Positions 8,638-18,100 of a DNA stretch of 64,000 nucleotides are shown piece by piece (the stretch's first letter is position 1; each line of letters begins with the position of its first letter). Position numbers and translations under genes: made by a program. The DNA lies in contig VFZE01000002.1 in the NCBI GenBank assembly GCA_016871315.1, positions 230,569 through 294,568 of the forward strand, given 5' to 3'. The notes under the pieces were generated by a model. It was not told where the DNA came from and did no database searches. It worked only from the letters and a program-made list of their open reading frames with translations. The DNA comes from Acidimicrobiia bacterium. Lineage in GTDB: Bacteria; Acidobacteriota; Terriglobia; Bryobacterales; Bryobacteraceae.

Positions 8638-9135
8638 CTAGTTTCGGCGCACATCCAACTCCAGCGAAACCCGTGCGGTTTGCAGGAAATTCTTGCCGCC
8701 GCGCTTGACACCGCCGAACGTTACCTCATAGCCGCCTGGATAACAGATCCCATCTGCCCACTCGCCTACGCTTTGCTCCAGGACCATCGTCACTGCGTCG
8801 ACATAAAAGTGCATCCGCTCCTCCATGTCTTCCAGGCGGTCTTGCGAAACCCTGACTTCGACTACCATGTGTGCCGTACCGGAGAAGCGAACAAACTTTT
8901 CCTTCTGCGAATTCACGATTCGCTCGCAGTAGAGGTACACAAGCGGGTACTTAGTGCCCAGCGCTTTCTCCGCGATCTCGCTTAGGACGTTCTGCCCAAT
9001 AATCTGAGTTGCGCCAATCACGCTGACATCCAGCGTCGAGGTGTCCATCAATTCCGCCACCGCGGCAGGCAGCCCATCCTCAGCCCGTAGCCGTTCCGCG
9101 AGGGCACTCACCGTGATCGTTCCGATTCCTGCCAT
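8638..9135 (-). CDS. Tail terminator / neck-type protein (gpU-like position)
   Basis: This is a 165-residue mixed alpha/beta protein (MAGIGTITVSALAERLRAED, then YPLVYLYCERIVNSQKEKF and VRVSQDRLEDMEERMHFYVD). Its size and pattern fit the proteins that cap the tail tube or join it to the neck, and it precedes the tube gene as U precedes V in lambda. The gap to the tube gene is 22 bases, and to the upstream gene 4 bases. I assign this from size and order, not from a clear sequence signature. Confidence 0.5.
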   Translation of the reverse strand: MAGIGTITVSALAERLRAEDGLPAAVAELMDTSTLDVSVIGATQIIGQNVLSEIAEKALGTKYPLVYLYCERIVNSQKEKFVRFSGTAHMVVEVRVSQDRLEDMEERMHFYVDAVTMVLEQSVGEWADGICYPGGYEVTFGGVKRGGKNFLQTARVSLELDVRRN

Positions 9136-9139
9136 CTTC

Positions 9140-9907
9140 TTATCCCCTTTGCAGCGTCCGGTGACGGCGGATGAATCGATCCGGTGTTTGTCCCGGGCTG
9201 GGTGTGTCCCCTTCGATTAGGCCCCCTGGAGGCATGGTCCAGCTATTCTCGGCAGCCACGGGAGTGACAGTTTGCAGCGACAGACTGGCCTCCGTCAAAC
9301 CTGCATAAACGTCATAGGAAACCGCGCCAGACGGCTTGAGGGGCGGAGTCGCCATAACTGTCTGTCCTTCCGCGATCTCAAGCGTTACCGGCAAACTCGG
9401 CGCACCGTGTTCACCGAAGTGATTTCGCCATGCGATGCCGATCACATAGGTTCCCGGAGTCAATGTTCCCGCCACCGGTGTAAGGGAAGGCGAGCTTGCC
9501 CTGGATAACGGCTGCACTCGAATTCCTACGCCGGTCAGAAACAGCATCTCGCTTGTCTGTTTCGCGAGTGCCACAAACTGGTTCCATTTCCCCAAGTAGC
9601 GATCGTTCAGTTGGCTGTTGTACACGTCTCCATAGACCAGCGCCAACGTCCGCAGCGTGTGCCATTGCTGGAGGCCGGGAGTGACCACCACCTGATGCAG
9701 CCCAAAGCCGCCACCATGGAGTGCAGCCGAGGGGCCGCCGGTTTGTTGGAGCAGGAATGCTTGTAGCTCGAGTGCAATCTCTTGATCCGCAACGGCGATC
9801 TTCGAAGTAAGATCCACCCCTTCGATGCGGGCTACTTCCAGCACCGCGCTGTCGTAGGCCTGAAGATCGCTGAAGCCGGTAATGTTTGAATCCGTGTATA
9901 GTGCCAT
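9140..9907 (-). CDS. Head-completion/connector-like protein with Ig-like C-terminal domain
   Basis: The 255-residue product has a helical N-terminal part (DLQAYDSAVLEVARIEGVDL) that resembles head-tail connector adaptors, and a beta-type C-terminal part with proline-rich strands (GTLTPGTYVIGIAWRN, SYDVYAGLTEASLSL) like a fibronectin/Ig domain. Such decorations are common on virion proteins. It lies between the coat gene region and the tail terminator, where connector proteins are expected. The function is inferred. Confidence 0.5.
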   Translation of the reverse strand: MALYTDSNITGFSDLQAYDSAVLEVARIEGVDLTSKIAVADQEIALELQAFLLQQTGGPSAALHGGGFGLHQVVVTPGLQQWHTLRTLALVYGDVYNSQLNDRYLGKWNQFVALAKQTSEMLFLTGVGIRVQPLSRASSPSLTPVAGTLTPGTYVIGIAWRNHFGEHGAPSLPVTLEIAEGQTVMATPPLKPSGAVSYDVYAGLTEASLSLQTVTPVAAENSWTMPPGGLIEGDTPSPGQTPDRFIRRHRTLQRG

Positions 9908-9927
9908 CTGGTACCCCTTTCGATAAT

Positions 9928-10251
9928 CTATTTGGAGTGCCTCTTCCCGCGGGTAAGGTTAGGCAGCTCACTATCAGTCACCAGGCGCACCTGGATGCGC
10001 TCCAAGGCGGAAGCCTCCGCCGCGCGCAAGCGGACTTCCTCCGCTTCGCGATGAAACTGGTCAGTCTCTATTTCGTCGGCAAGACGCGCCTTGCCCTCCA
10101 CGATTAGCTTCGCGGCGATGCTTCGTGGCACCTGGGACTTCACGCCTTCCCGGCCTCCGTCGGGAGTGGCGACGCTGATCACGACGGCATCCGATCCGGC
10201 AATCGTTTTCTCGACGTCTTCGATTTTTCTGTAATAGCTTCTAAGATCCAT
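9928..10251 (-). CDS. Small phage head-region protein, unknown
   Basis: This is a 107-residue soluble protein, MDLRSYYRKIEDVEKTI, largely helical with many Glu and Arg in its second half (FHREAEEVRLRAAEASALER). It has a strong ribosome binding site (AGGAGG) and follows a GC-rich hairpin after the coat gene. Its place between coat and connector suggests a head accessory role. I do not recognise the family. Confidence 0.55.
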   Translation of the reverse strand: MDLRSYYRKIEDVEKTIAGSDAVVISVATPDGGREGVKSQVPRSIAAKLIVEGKARLADEIETDQFHREAEEVRLRAAEASALERIQVRLVTDSELPNLTRGKRHSK

Positions 10252-10272
10252 GATTCCCTCCTGATATATTTT

Positions 10273-10298
10273 GGGCCCGAGGGTTTCGCCCCGGGCCC
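10273..10298 (-). terminator. GC-rich hairpin after coat gene (attenuator or mRNA-processing element)
   Basis: GGGCCCG-A-GGG pairs with CCC-C-GGGCCC around a TTTCG loop, a stem of about 10 pairs with one bulge. On the minus strand it is not followed by a U-run, so full termination is doubtful. It separates the coat gene from the downstream genes and could lower their expression or stabilise the coat mRNA. Confidence 0.45.
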
Positions 10299-10375
10299 TT
10301 TAAACAGCTTCCTTTCCGTTTCCTCAACTTGCGGGTGCCTGTTTTGCCGCCCGCATGCAATCCGGAGAAAGATCG

Positions 10376-11287
10376 TTAGCTTCTCACTTGCACGCCGAAG
10401 ATGTTGCGAAGAATGCCGGCGCCGTAGAGAACGTCCACGGTGAACTGCTGGGCCAGCGTGTCGGGCTGGTAGCTCATCACCACGCGCATACCAAAGTTGC
10501 CCAATTCCGCGTACTCAGCGATCGCGCCGGTACCCGGCAAGGGCTGCGGCAGCCGGCGAATCACCAGGCCGATGGCATCCTTGGAAAAGGCAACGTTGTT
10601 CGTGGTGAACGGACCCAAGCCGGTCTTGGAAACAAACTGCGACCGGAACACAAAGAAGTCCTTGATCTTGCCGACCGACCCGTCGATCAGCGCACGAAGA
10701 CCGGCTTCACCGGCCGTGCGGTACTCACTGAACCGCGTAATCTGACGCAGCTCCGAATAGGCTTCGCCACTGACAACGAGATGCTTGTGAGCGCTGGCAG
10801 GAACCTTCGCATTGAATAGAGCCGTCTCGGCGGCATCGATCGTCGCCTCGGTCAGCGGACTTCCGCCGGAGCCCACCGGCGTGTTGGCCGTGAACTGGCC
10901 GTACAGGCCCAGCAGATCGCTCTCGATCCTCTCCGCCAGGGCAGTCACCGCCGGCTGCATGTACAACCGCAGCAGATCCGGCACGGCAAGCACCTTGGTG
11001 ACGTCGGGAATCTGGAACGTCGCTTCCGCGTGGGTATTCAGCACGATCTGCGCGTTGCCCAGGTTCGGGTTCTGCGTCACCACCGTGCCACCCTGCGAAA
11101 TGTTGTTGGCCACCAGCGTCGGCGGAATCGGCACATTGATTGTGTCTCCCGCCTGAGCCAGCCGCGGCTCAAAGTCGCGATTGACCAGGTTACCCATGAC
11201 AAGGTTCCCCATAAGCGCAGGCAGCGCGTCGGCCGCCACTAACTTAACAATCGCTTGCGCTACATTAGCTGATGTAATTACAGGCAT
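10376..11287 (-). CDS. Major capsid protein, P22 coat-like
   Basis: This is a 303-residue protein that resembles the P22 gene-5 coat family with an HK97 fold: MPVITSANVAQAIVKLVAAD, then NLVNRDFEPRLAQAGDTINV, a conserved opening of this family. It is followed by a long central spine-helix region (LLRLYMQPAVTALAERIESD) and a C-terminal strand (MSYQPDTLAQQFTVDVLYGA). No maturation protease gene is present nearby, and the gene is preceded by a scaffold-like gene, as expected for P22-type heads. Start at ATG 11287 has GGAGG upstream. The protein would form the icosahedral shell. Confidence 0.82.
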   Translation of the reverse strand: MPVITSANVAQAIVKLVAADALPALMGNLVMGNLVNRDFEPRLAQAGDTINVPIPPTLVANNISQGGTVVTQNPNLGNAQIVLNTHAEATFQIPDVTKVLAVPDLLRLYMQPAVTALAERIESDLLGLYGQFTANTPVGSGGSPLTEATIDAAETALFNAKVPASAHKHLVVSGEAYSELRQITRFSEYRTAGEAGLRALIDGSVGKIKDFFVFRSQFVSKTGLGPFTTNNVAFSKDAIGLVIRRLPQPLPGTGAIAEYAELGNFGMRVVMSYQPDTLAQQFTVDVLYGAGILRNIFGVQVRS

Positions 11288-11322
11288 ATTACTATTTCCT
11301 TTCCTCCTTCTTCTTAACTAAC

Positions 11323-11341
11323 AGCACCCGTAATGGGTGCT
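11323..11341 (-). other. Small hairpin in the coat gene leader
   Basis: AGCACCC and GGGTGCT form a perfect 7-bp stem with a 5-base loop, between the scaffold stop and the coat ribosome binding site. On the coat-coding strand there is no U-run after it. It could protect the 5' end of a processed coat mRNA; this is inference. Confidence 0.4.
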
Positions 11342-11351
11342 CTCACCACCC

Positions 11352-11942
11352 CTAGTTGCCTCGCATCGTCTGCAAAGCGACTCGGGAAATCTCTTGGCGA
11401 ATGCTTTCCAGTTCCTCCGGATCCATCCCCGGCCGGATCTTGTCCAAGTCAAAACTCGAACCCCTTGCCGAAGTCTCGCGCTGGCCGGTCGTCGCTCCCG
11501 ATCCACCCACCATCCGTGCGGGGAGGAACTCGGGGTTGTCATCGACGAACTGAGTCAGGTATTCCTGCAGACCCACCGGCCCCTCCGTGGATCGGACCAC
11601 GAGGCTCCCGTCTTCGCCTCGAACGATGTCGTCCTTCACGATCTTGAAAGCGAGATCCACCTTCTTCACTCCCAGACGCTGCAGTTCGCTGCGAATGGCG
11701 GTGCTTCGTTCCGCCTCTTCCGCGCGGCTACGGCTCCTCCGGTTCTCCTCGGCTAGTTGGTTCAGACGAACCTCCAACTGTTCCCGCCTCTTGCGTTCCT
11801 CCAGAAGCTCCGCCTTGTAGGCAGGCTCTGATTTTGACTTCTCCTGATCCATGAACTCCGCGATGACATTTCGAATGACCATCCGCATGTCAGGCGAAGC
11901 CGCTTCTTCCACTGTTCTGTTCTGTTTCTCTTTGGAATCCAT
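11352..11942 (-). CDS. Capsid scaffolding-like protein
   Basis: The 196-residue protein is highly charged. Its central part, from about 45 to 90 (ELLEERKRREQLEVRLNQLA), is predicted to be coiled coil, and the C-terminal region (KIRPGMDPEELESIRQEIS) ends in a helix. Acidic/coiled scaffolds of this size lie directly before the coat gene in P22-like and related phages, as here. It has no protease motif. Scaffold function is inferred from composition and position. Confidence 0.65.
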   Translation of the reverse strand: MDSKEKQNRTVEEAASPDMRMVIRNVIAEFMDQEKSKSEPAYKAELLEERKRREQLEVRLNQLAEENRRSRSRAEEAERSTAIRSELQRLGVKKVDLAFKIVKDDIVRGEDGSLVVRSTEGPVGLQEYLTQFVDDNPEFLPARMVGGSGATTGQRETSARGSSFDLDKIRPGMDPEELESIRQEISRVALQTMRGN

Positions 11943-11963
11943 AGAGTAAAACCCCTTTCTGAA

Positions 11964-13352
11964 TTACTTTCGCTCCATGCCTTTGTCGATTTCGCAGGAG
12001 ATCTGATCCTTCACTTCCTGCCGGACATCGCACAGGTACTTGAAGGCCAGCTTCTTGTACACCTGCTTCCGCAACGTCTCTGAGTTCATTTCGAGCCCCA
12101 GAAGCCTCTCGGCATCCGCGATCTCGCCGCTGAAATCTCCGATATCAAACTCATCCATTCCGGATACGTCTAGACATAACCGGTCCTGGCGTGCTTCGAG
12201 GATGGCGCGCAACACCCTCTTGATGGAGTCCTTCACCACGTCTCCGTAGGCACGCAGCACTTCCTGGGTAATGGCGAAGTCCCGCTGCTTGCTCAGACCG
12301 GATTGCGCGTTTCCGCTCAACGGACCTCCCGCCTGGGAAAGGAGGTAGCAGACACGATAGATCTCCTCCTGCAGTCGGTTGAGATTGTTGGCCGCTATCT
12401 GATACACGGTTCCCTCTGGCTCAGTCCAGCCGAATCGGTCCTGCGGCCCGAGCTGAATGTAATAGGATTCACCGATAATCTGGTTCCACTCCCGCTCGCT
12501 GTAAACCACAGGAGTGGCAAAAAGTCCCATCGTCAAAGCCCAGCCAAGGGCGTTCGATTTGTTGAAGTGCTCCAGTTGCAGAAGTCCTGCCTTGTTCATC
12601 AACCACAGGCCTTCGGGAATCTTCAGTTCGAAAAGGGGCACGCGTTGCTGGCGGGCAAGCCCATGTTGGCCGCTGTCAATCAACTCCACTGCGGCATCAT
12701 TCGCCGCACTGGAACGCTGCCGGTAAACCTCGAACTTTGTCTTGTCGTAGTAAAAATATCTTGTCTCGCGCTGCCATTGGGCCTCGCGGACGGAGTCCTT
12801 GGTCAGGTAGGTGCTCTTCAGCACCACCCACTCGTAGGCGCCGAACTCGTCATAGTGCCAGTTGATGAGTTGCTCGGCTGTGTAATCCACAAGGTATGCA
12901 CGCGAGGCGCCCGTTTCCTCTTCTTCCGCGCGATTCCCCGGCGAGTGTGTCGAGCGCGGAAAATCGACCAGTACATAACTTGAGCCAACAATCAGTGCCT
13001 CTAGGATCTGTTTGCGGAAGAAGTCCGTGACGGTTGTTCCCTTCCGGTCGCAGTTGTCCGCGAAGCCGTTCACGAACGCTTTTCCCCGTTGATCGTCTCC
13101 TTCCACCAGTAATAGCGGTTCCCTTCGAAAAAGGGTCGCGACATACCAATCAATGATCGACCCGACATAGTTTTCGTAATACACTTTGTCGAGCCGCTCG
13201 TGGTATACGTCCAGGGGTTCCTTCTGGCGTCGAGTCAGGTACTCCGACGCGTTTTGCCGCAACTGTTCTCCACCGACGTACAAAGCGCGATAGCGGCGCA
13301 GCATGGTCTTTCTGGCCGCGTAGTCTGGATGCTCCAGCATGATTTCCTGCAT
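11964..13352 (-). CDS. Portal protein
   Basis: This 462-residue protein lies between the large terminase and the scaffold, where the portal gene is expected. It contains YYENYVGSIIDWYVATLFRR near residue 60-80, a central stretch of beta strands, and a helical crown region after residue 320 (SKQRDFAITQEVLRAYGDVV), a pattern like DUF4055-type portals. Twelve copies of a portal normally form the DNA channel at one capsid vertex and dock the terminase. Family assignment is by eye and synteny. Confidence 0.75.
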   Translation of the reverse strand: MQEIMLEHPDYAARKTMLRRYRALYVGGEQLRQNASEYLTRRQKEPLDVYHERLDKVYYENYVGSIIDWYVATLFRREPLLLVEGDDQRGKAFVNGFADNCDRKGTTVTDFFRKQILEALIVGSSYVLVDFPRSTHSPGNRAEEEETGASRAYLVDYTAEQLINWHYDEFGAYEWVVLKSTYLTKDSVREAQWQRETRYFYYDKTKFEVYRQRSSAANDAAVELIDSGQHGLARQQRVPLFELKIPEGLWLMNKAGLLQLEHFNKSNALGWALTMGLFATPVVYSEREWNQIIGESYYIQLGPQDRFGWTEPEGTVYQIAANNLNRLQEEIYRVCYLLSQAGGPLSGNAQSGLSKQRDFAITQEVLRAYGDVVKDSIKRVLRAILEARQDRLCLDVSGMDEFDIGDFSGEIADAERLLGLEMNSETLRKQVYKKLAFKYLCDVRQEVKDQISCEIDKGMERK

Positions 13353-13393
13353 TGCTCACCCCTCTTGCAGCCGAGTCGAATGACGACCGGCAT

Positions 13394-14698
13394 CTAAATC
13401 AATCTGTTCTGCTTTTCTCCGATCACTAGCTTGGGTCCCATTTCCTGCCAGATCAGATACCCAAGCGCGTCGGACACATGAGTCCGCAGCGGATCACTCG
13501 ATTTGTCGATCTCACTGCTCTCTGCGAGGTAACGAACTTCATCAAAATCCTTGATGAGTTCCCCGCACTTGCCATCCACCCAAAGCGTGGTTTCCCCGTC
13601 CGCGTTGAGTAACTTTCCGTTCACCAAGCCAATACGATCGCGTACCGCTGGATTGCTCCGCGGAACACGGTAGGTGACGTTCATCAGGCCCTGTCTTGAA
13701 AAGACATCCCGGATAATCTCGTAATCCGTGGTTCCCGAGGTCTGACGACGGTTTCCCGACGCATCTCCATAAATCACCAGGCGGCGGCAACTGCCTCCAA
13801 ACCGGCGTAGAAACTCCGTGCACACCTCTGAAGTGCTGGATCGCCTGATCACGATTTCATCCAGCACATGAATGTGCCCCTGATCAATCTGCGCGACCAC
13901 CGAGCACATCGGGTCCACGTTAAAATCCAGCGCCCACAGCAACGGCAGTGCGCGGTTCAGCGTAAGCGGCCGGACCTGCAAGTCATTGCGGAACGCGTGG
14001 TATACGCGATTGCTGTTCGCGTTGAGGTACTCTCCGAGAACCTCCTGCCGGAAAAACTGCTCGTCGTAGCTCTTCTTCAGCCGGTCATAAAAGTCCGGCA
14101 CCGATTTCAGGAGGAAGCGGTTCTCAAACGCCGGCGCCAGCACCACTTCATAGCCGTCAATGCGATCCTGAATGAATCGCTTATATACCCAATCCTTGCC
14201 CTTTGGCGTCCACACGGCGAAACCGCACAATCGGCTTGCCTTCGGATCTCTCAACCGGCCCTCCAGCCGCTTCCACGCATCCTCGCATGCATAAGTGAGT
14301 TCGTCCAGCCCAAACCATGCCAGGTTTGTCCCGCGCAACCTTTCCACCTCACTGAGCGTTCGAAAGATGACTTTCGAGCCGGTGTCGGTCATGGTCACCG
14401 TATTGGTCGCCTGCGTCAACACGAACGGGATCTTGTTTTGCCGCAATATCTCCAGAAATGCCACCTGGGTGGCATCCTTCAGCATCGTGTAAGTAGGGGC
14501 ACCAAGCAGTCCCATCCGCCCTGGATTCTGATAATTGAGACGGATTGCTTCCTGGCACAATGCCTGGCTCTTTCCAGATCCAATGGGCCCGGAAAAGCCT
14601 TTGAAGCGAGCCTTCAACTGGTGGAATCGTCTCTGCGACGGCAAGCTTGCATACTCTATTCTTCGCTCGATGGTTCTCCAGTCTCTGGCTCCACCCAT
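13394..14698 (-). CDS. terL: Terminase large subunit
   Basis: This ATP-driven DNA packaging motor has an N-terminal ATPase and a C-terminal nuclease. Counted from ATG 14698, Walker A is GPIGSGKS at 37-44 and Walker B AWFGLDE at 127-133; the nuclease part has LLWALDFNVDP and VIYGDASGN. I chose ATG 14698 (434 residues) because GGGAG lies about 10 bases upstream; a TTG at 14764 would add 22 poorly conserved residues and overlap the upstream gene more. It still overlaps the upstream frame by 43 bases. Confidence 0.88.
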   Translation of the reverse strand: MGGARDWRTIERRIEYASLPSQRRFHQLKARFKGFSGPIGSGKSQALCQEAIRLNYQNPGRMGLLGAPTYTMLKDATQVAFLEILRQNKIPFVLTQATNTVTMTDTGSKVIFRTLSEVERLRGTNLAWFGLDELTYACEDAWKRLEGRLRDPKASRLCGFAVWTPKGKDWVYKRFIQDRIDGYEVVLAPAFENRFLLKSVPDFYDRLKKSYDEQFFRQEVLGEYLNANSNRVYHAFRNDLQVRPLTLNRALPLLWALDFNVDPMCSVVAQIDQGHIHVLDEIVIRRSSTSEVCTEFLRRFGGSCRRLVIYGDASGNRRQTSGTTDYEIIRDVFSRQGLMNVTYRVPRSNPAVRDRIGLVNGKLLNADGETTLWVDGKCGELIKDFDEVRYLAESSEIDKSSDPLRTHVSDALGYLIWQEMGPKLVIGEKQNRLI

Positions 14699-14922
14699 TG
14701 CACTTTGATCTCCCTCGTTTCCTTCACGGCCAATTTCTCGTGCAACGCCAGCAGTTTGATCCAATCAGCCACGGATACCCTCGTAGTGTCGGTCAACTTA
14801 GCTTCGAAAACATCGGCGAGCTGCCTTACTCGGGTAGCTATCTCCGAATGCTCGACGACGTTCCCTGACTTCGATTCGCTACGCTGATTTGCTGTGCGCT
14901 TCTTCGATTTCTCTTTTTCCAT
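14656..14922 (-). CDS. Small terminase subunit candidate
   Basis: The 88-residue protein is very polar, with a Lys/Arg-rich start (MEKEKSKKRTANQRSESK) and two predicted helices (HSEIATRVRQLADVFEAKL and VSVADWIKLLALHEKLAV). GGAG sits before the ATG. It directly precedes and overlaps TerL, as small terminase genes do, and is short for one (usually 120-200 residues). A small DNA-binding terminase partner is the best guess; an unrelated regulator remains possible. Confidence 0.5.
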   Translation of the reverse strand: MEKEKSKKRTANQRSESKSGNVVEHSEIATRVRQLADVFEAKLTDTTRVSVADWIKLLALHEKLAVKETREIKVQWVEPETGEPSSEE

Positions 14923-15132
14923 CTGATCTCCAAGCGCGGAGGGATCCTCCGATTCCTACGATGCGCTGGGAACCTCCCTCACCCGACTTCAGGCTATCAG
15001 CGAGGAGTGCAAGGGCCGCAAATCGATTTCTGCAAGTGATAGGAAAAAAAGGAAATCGAGATTTTCAACTTCCGTGATCGAAAAACGTAAGCGAGCGCGG
15101 AACCGAAATCTAGGTACGTTGGCGGCTGCTTT

Positions 15133-18100
15133 TCAGAATTCCAAGCGGAGCATCAATTGGAATTGGCGGGGTGTTTCCTCAAAGGGTGTCAGAGCAGGGA
15201 AACCGGTGTCCCGCCCGCGACGGCCGTAACGGGAAATCCCGAAATCAGGGCTGCCGATCAGACTGGAGGGCTGTCCAAGGTTTGTATGGTTGAACAGATT
15301 GAATGCGTCCGCGCGAAGCGTGATACGCGTTGATTCGCCTAGGTAGATGGAACGGGCAAGGGAAAGGTCAAAGCTGAACAGGCCGGGGCCGGAAAAAGCA
15401 TTGCGCCCGGTGTTCCCGATGGCGCCGGCGGCGGGCGGACGGAAGGCGTCGCGGTTCAGCAGGCGGCGGCCGCCGGTTACCGGCGTATCGGTGGCCGTTT
15501 GCGTGACAGCGTCCGCGCGATTGTTCAGCAGCAAAGCCTGCCCGCCACCGAGGGCAGCCGGAGTTAGTACGGAATAAGGAAAGCCCGAGCGGAAGGCCGC
15601 GATATGGGCAATGCGCCAATCCCGCAACAGCCAGGAGGCGCGCCGTGGACTGGGCAGATACCAGAGACTGTAAAAGACGAGGTTGTGGCGCTGATCGAAA
15701 TCGGAATTGGCGCGGTCCGAGGCGGAGTCAAACTGCCGTGTAAACGCGGACCGGAACAGCCTCGCGGCGCCGCCGGTGGCTCGGGTAAAACTCAGATCAA
15801 AGAAATCGCCGGCGAGCGCTTCACTTTGATTATCGATGGAATGGCTCCAGGTATAACTCAAGTGGAACTGAGCGCGATCGGAGCGGTAACGCGCGGCGGC
15901 TGAGAGCGCATTGTAGCTGGAGGAGCCTTGATTGGCGCGGTAGCTGACATCGAACAGCCGCGGGTTGAAGCGGGAAGCGTTGCCGAGGCCGGGCCGCGAG
16001 CCAGGACGATTCACGACATCCGTGGTGACCAGCTTCCGCCCGGCTGAGCCGAGGCCGTGGACCTCCACCAGCCAACCCTCCGATATCCGCTGCTGAACGC
16101 CAAACATGTAGGAATGAAGGTAGGCGTTGCGGAGCGTGGGGTCGACCACGGTCAGATCAGGGAAATCGCCGGCGAAGGCCTGTCCTTGCAGACCAGGGAG
16201 AATGGCGTTGAGCGGGCGCAGATAGTTGAACCTGCCGAAAGGAAGCCGGAGGTTGGCGAAGGTGAAGCTGTTGGAGCGGACATTCTGCCAAAGATTGTCG
16301 AAGGGCCTGTCGTAGAAAATGCCATAGGCGGCACGGAGCAATGTGGCGCCGTTGCCGCGCAAATCGTACGCGCCTCCAAGCCGGGCGGCCCAGTCGTTGT
16401 TGTCGCGGCCGTATAGGCGCTGATCACCGCTTTCCGGGTTGGGGAGAGTCGCCGAAGCAAGTCTCTCGCCGAAGCTGGAGCCGGAGCCCATCTGAAGAAG
16501 CATCTCCTTCTCCGCGTCCGTGTTGGCGGGGGCGCCGGCATTTTCATAGCGCGCGCCAAAGTTGATCGTGAGCCGCGAGGTAAGCCGCAGCGTGTCCTGA
16601 GCAAAAAGGAAGAACTGAGTTTGTCGATAGCGGCGGTCATAGTGGGGCAGCTGAAATGCTGGCAGTCGGCGGCGCGCCAGCGGAGCAAACAGAAAGGACG
16701 GCTCATCGAGTCCGAAGTCGATGATGTCAAGGAACTGGTAAACACCATCGCGGCCCGCGGTGAGTGCCGTGTCGGTGCGGCGGAAAAGCATGCCGCCGCC
16801 GAATTTCAGGATGTGGCTGCCACGCACCCAGCTCAGGTTCTCGTTGAACTCCCAGGCGCTGTTGGGGCTGCGATAACCGTAGAAGGCGAGGCTGCCCGGC
16901 AGAGTGGTTCCTTGCAGAGAGTCGATCAAGGTCGGGATCTCCGGACGCGCGCGGTCCCAGCTCAGTTCATCGCGCAGCCAGCCAAATCGAAACTCGGAAA
17001 GCAGCGCCGGCCGCAGCGTGGCCTGCCAGGCCAGCGCGACGCTATAGTTGTTCTGCTCCAGTCCGGAGACGAAGTCCGGGTAAGGGCTATAGATGAAATC
17101 AGGCCGGTCAAGCTGGACCAGCGCGAAACGTCCCATCAACTGATGGCGGCTGCCAGCAGGTTTATAGTCGAGTCTTTGCACTCCAAGCGTGCGATTGATC
17201 GAGACCGGCGGAGAGATGCGCATCAGGGCCGTTGGCAGGTTGCGGTCGGAAACGGCGGGCGGTGAGAACTGCGTGAGCAGCTGCCTGGAGAAGCTTCCTG
17301 GCGCCGTGAAATTGCTGGCAAAGGTGGCCGAGGGCAAGCGAAAGTCGAAGGGCGAGGAGACGCCGCGGGAGCGGAGCCGTTCCAAGGAACTGGACAAAAA
17401 CAGCGAGCGCGACCCTGGTACGGGGCCCGCCGCCGAGTAGCCGATTTGCGCTTCCTTGGCCGGCGGTCGCGATTCGCCGCTCAGATTGCGCTGAAAGCTG
17501 TTGGCGTTGAGTACATCATTTTTCAGATAGAAGTAGCCGATACCGTGCCAGGATGTTCCGCCGGATCGTGTAACGGCGTTGGCCAGGAAGCCGGAGGTGC
17601 GGCCGTACTCGGCGGTGAAGTTATTGGTCGAGATACGGTACTCTTGCACGGCTTCCGGCGCCAGCGCGGTAACCGGCCCTGTGACGAGATAGTTGTTCGA
17701 TTCGACACCGTCAAGCAGGAAGTTCGTTGCCGATGGGCGTTGCCCGTTGGCGGATAGGCCGAGGCCTCGTGTCGTACCGGCGTCGGCGGTGACACCCGCC
17801 TGCGTCACCAGCATCGTGTACACGTCACGGCCCGCGAGCGGGAGCTCCCGCACAAGGGCGGGGTCGATCACCTGGGAGACGGAGGTTTCCAGCGCCCCGG
17901 CGGTTCCACGAGAGGCGGCGAAGCTCGCAAAGCGGCTGGTGTCGACGTCGGGGCCGTAGAAGGTGAGCACCGCGTCGGAGCCGGGGAGAAAAACGCTGCG
18001 GTATTGGCCCTGCTCCCAGACGTCGGAGAGCGGGCGCAGCCGGAAGCCGAGATCCAGCCGCGCGGCGACGGCAACCTCGAGGTTGTAGACCTCCTGCGCC

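Noticed and set aside
14923..15132. Phage attachment site or integrase remnant at the right end of the phage cluster
   Set aside because: I found no tRNA, direct repeat or integrase fragment between the small terminase candidate and the TonB receptor.
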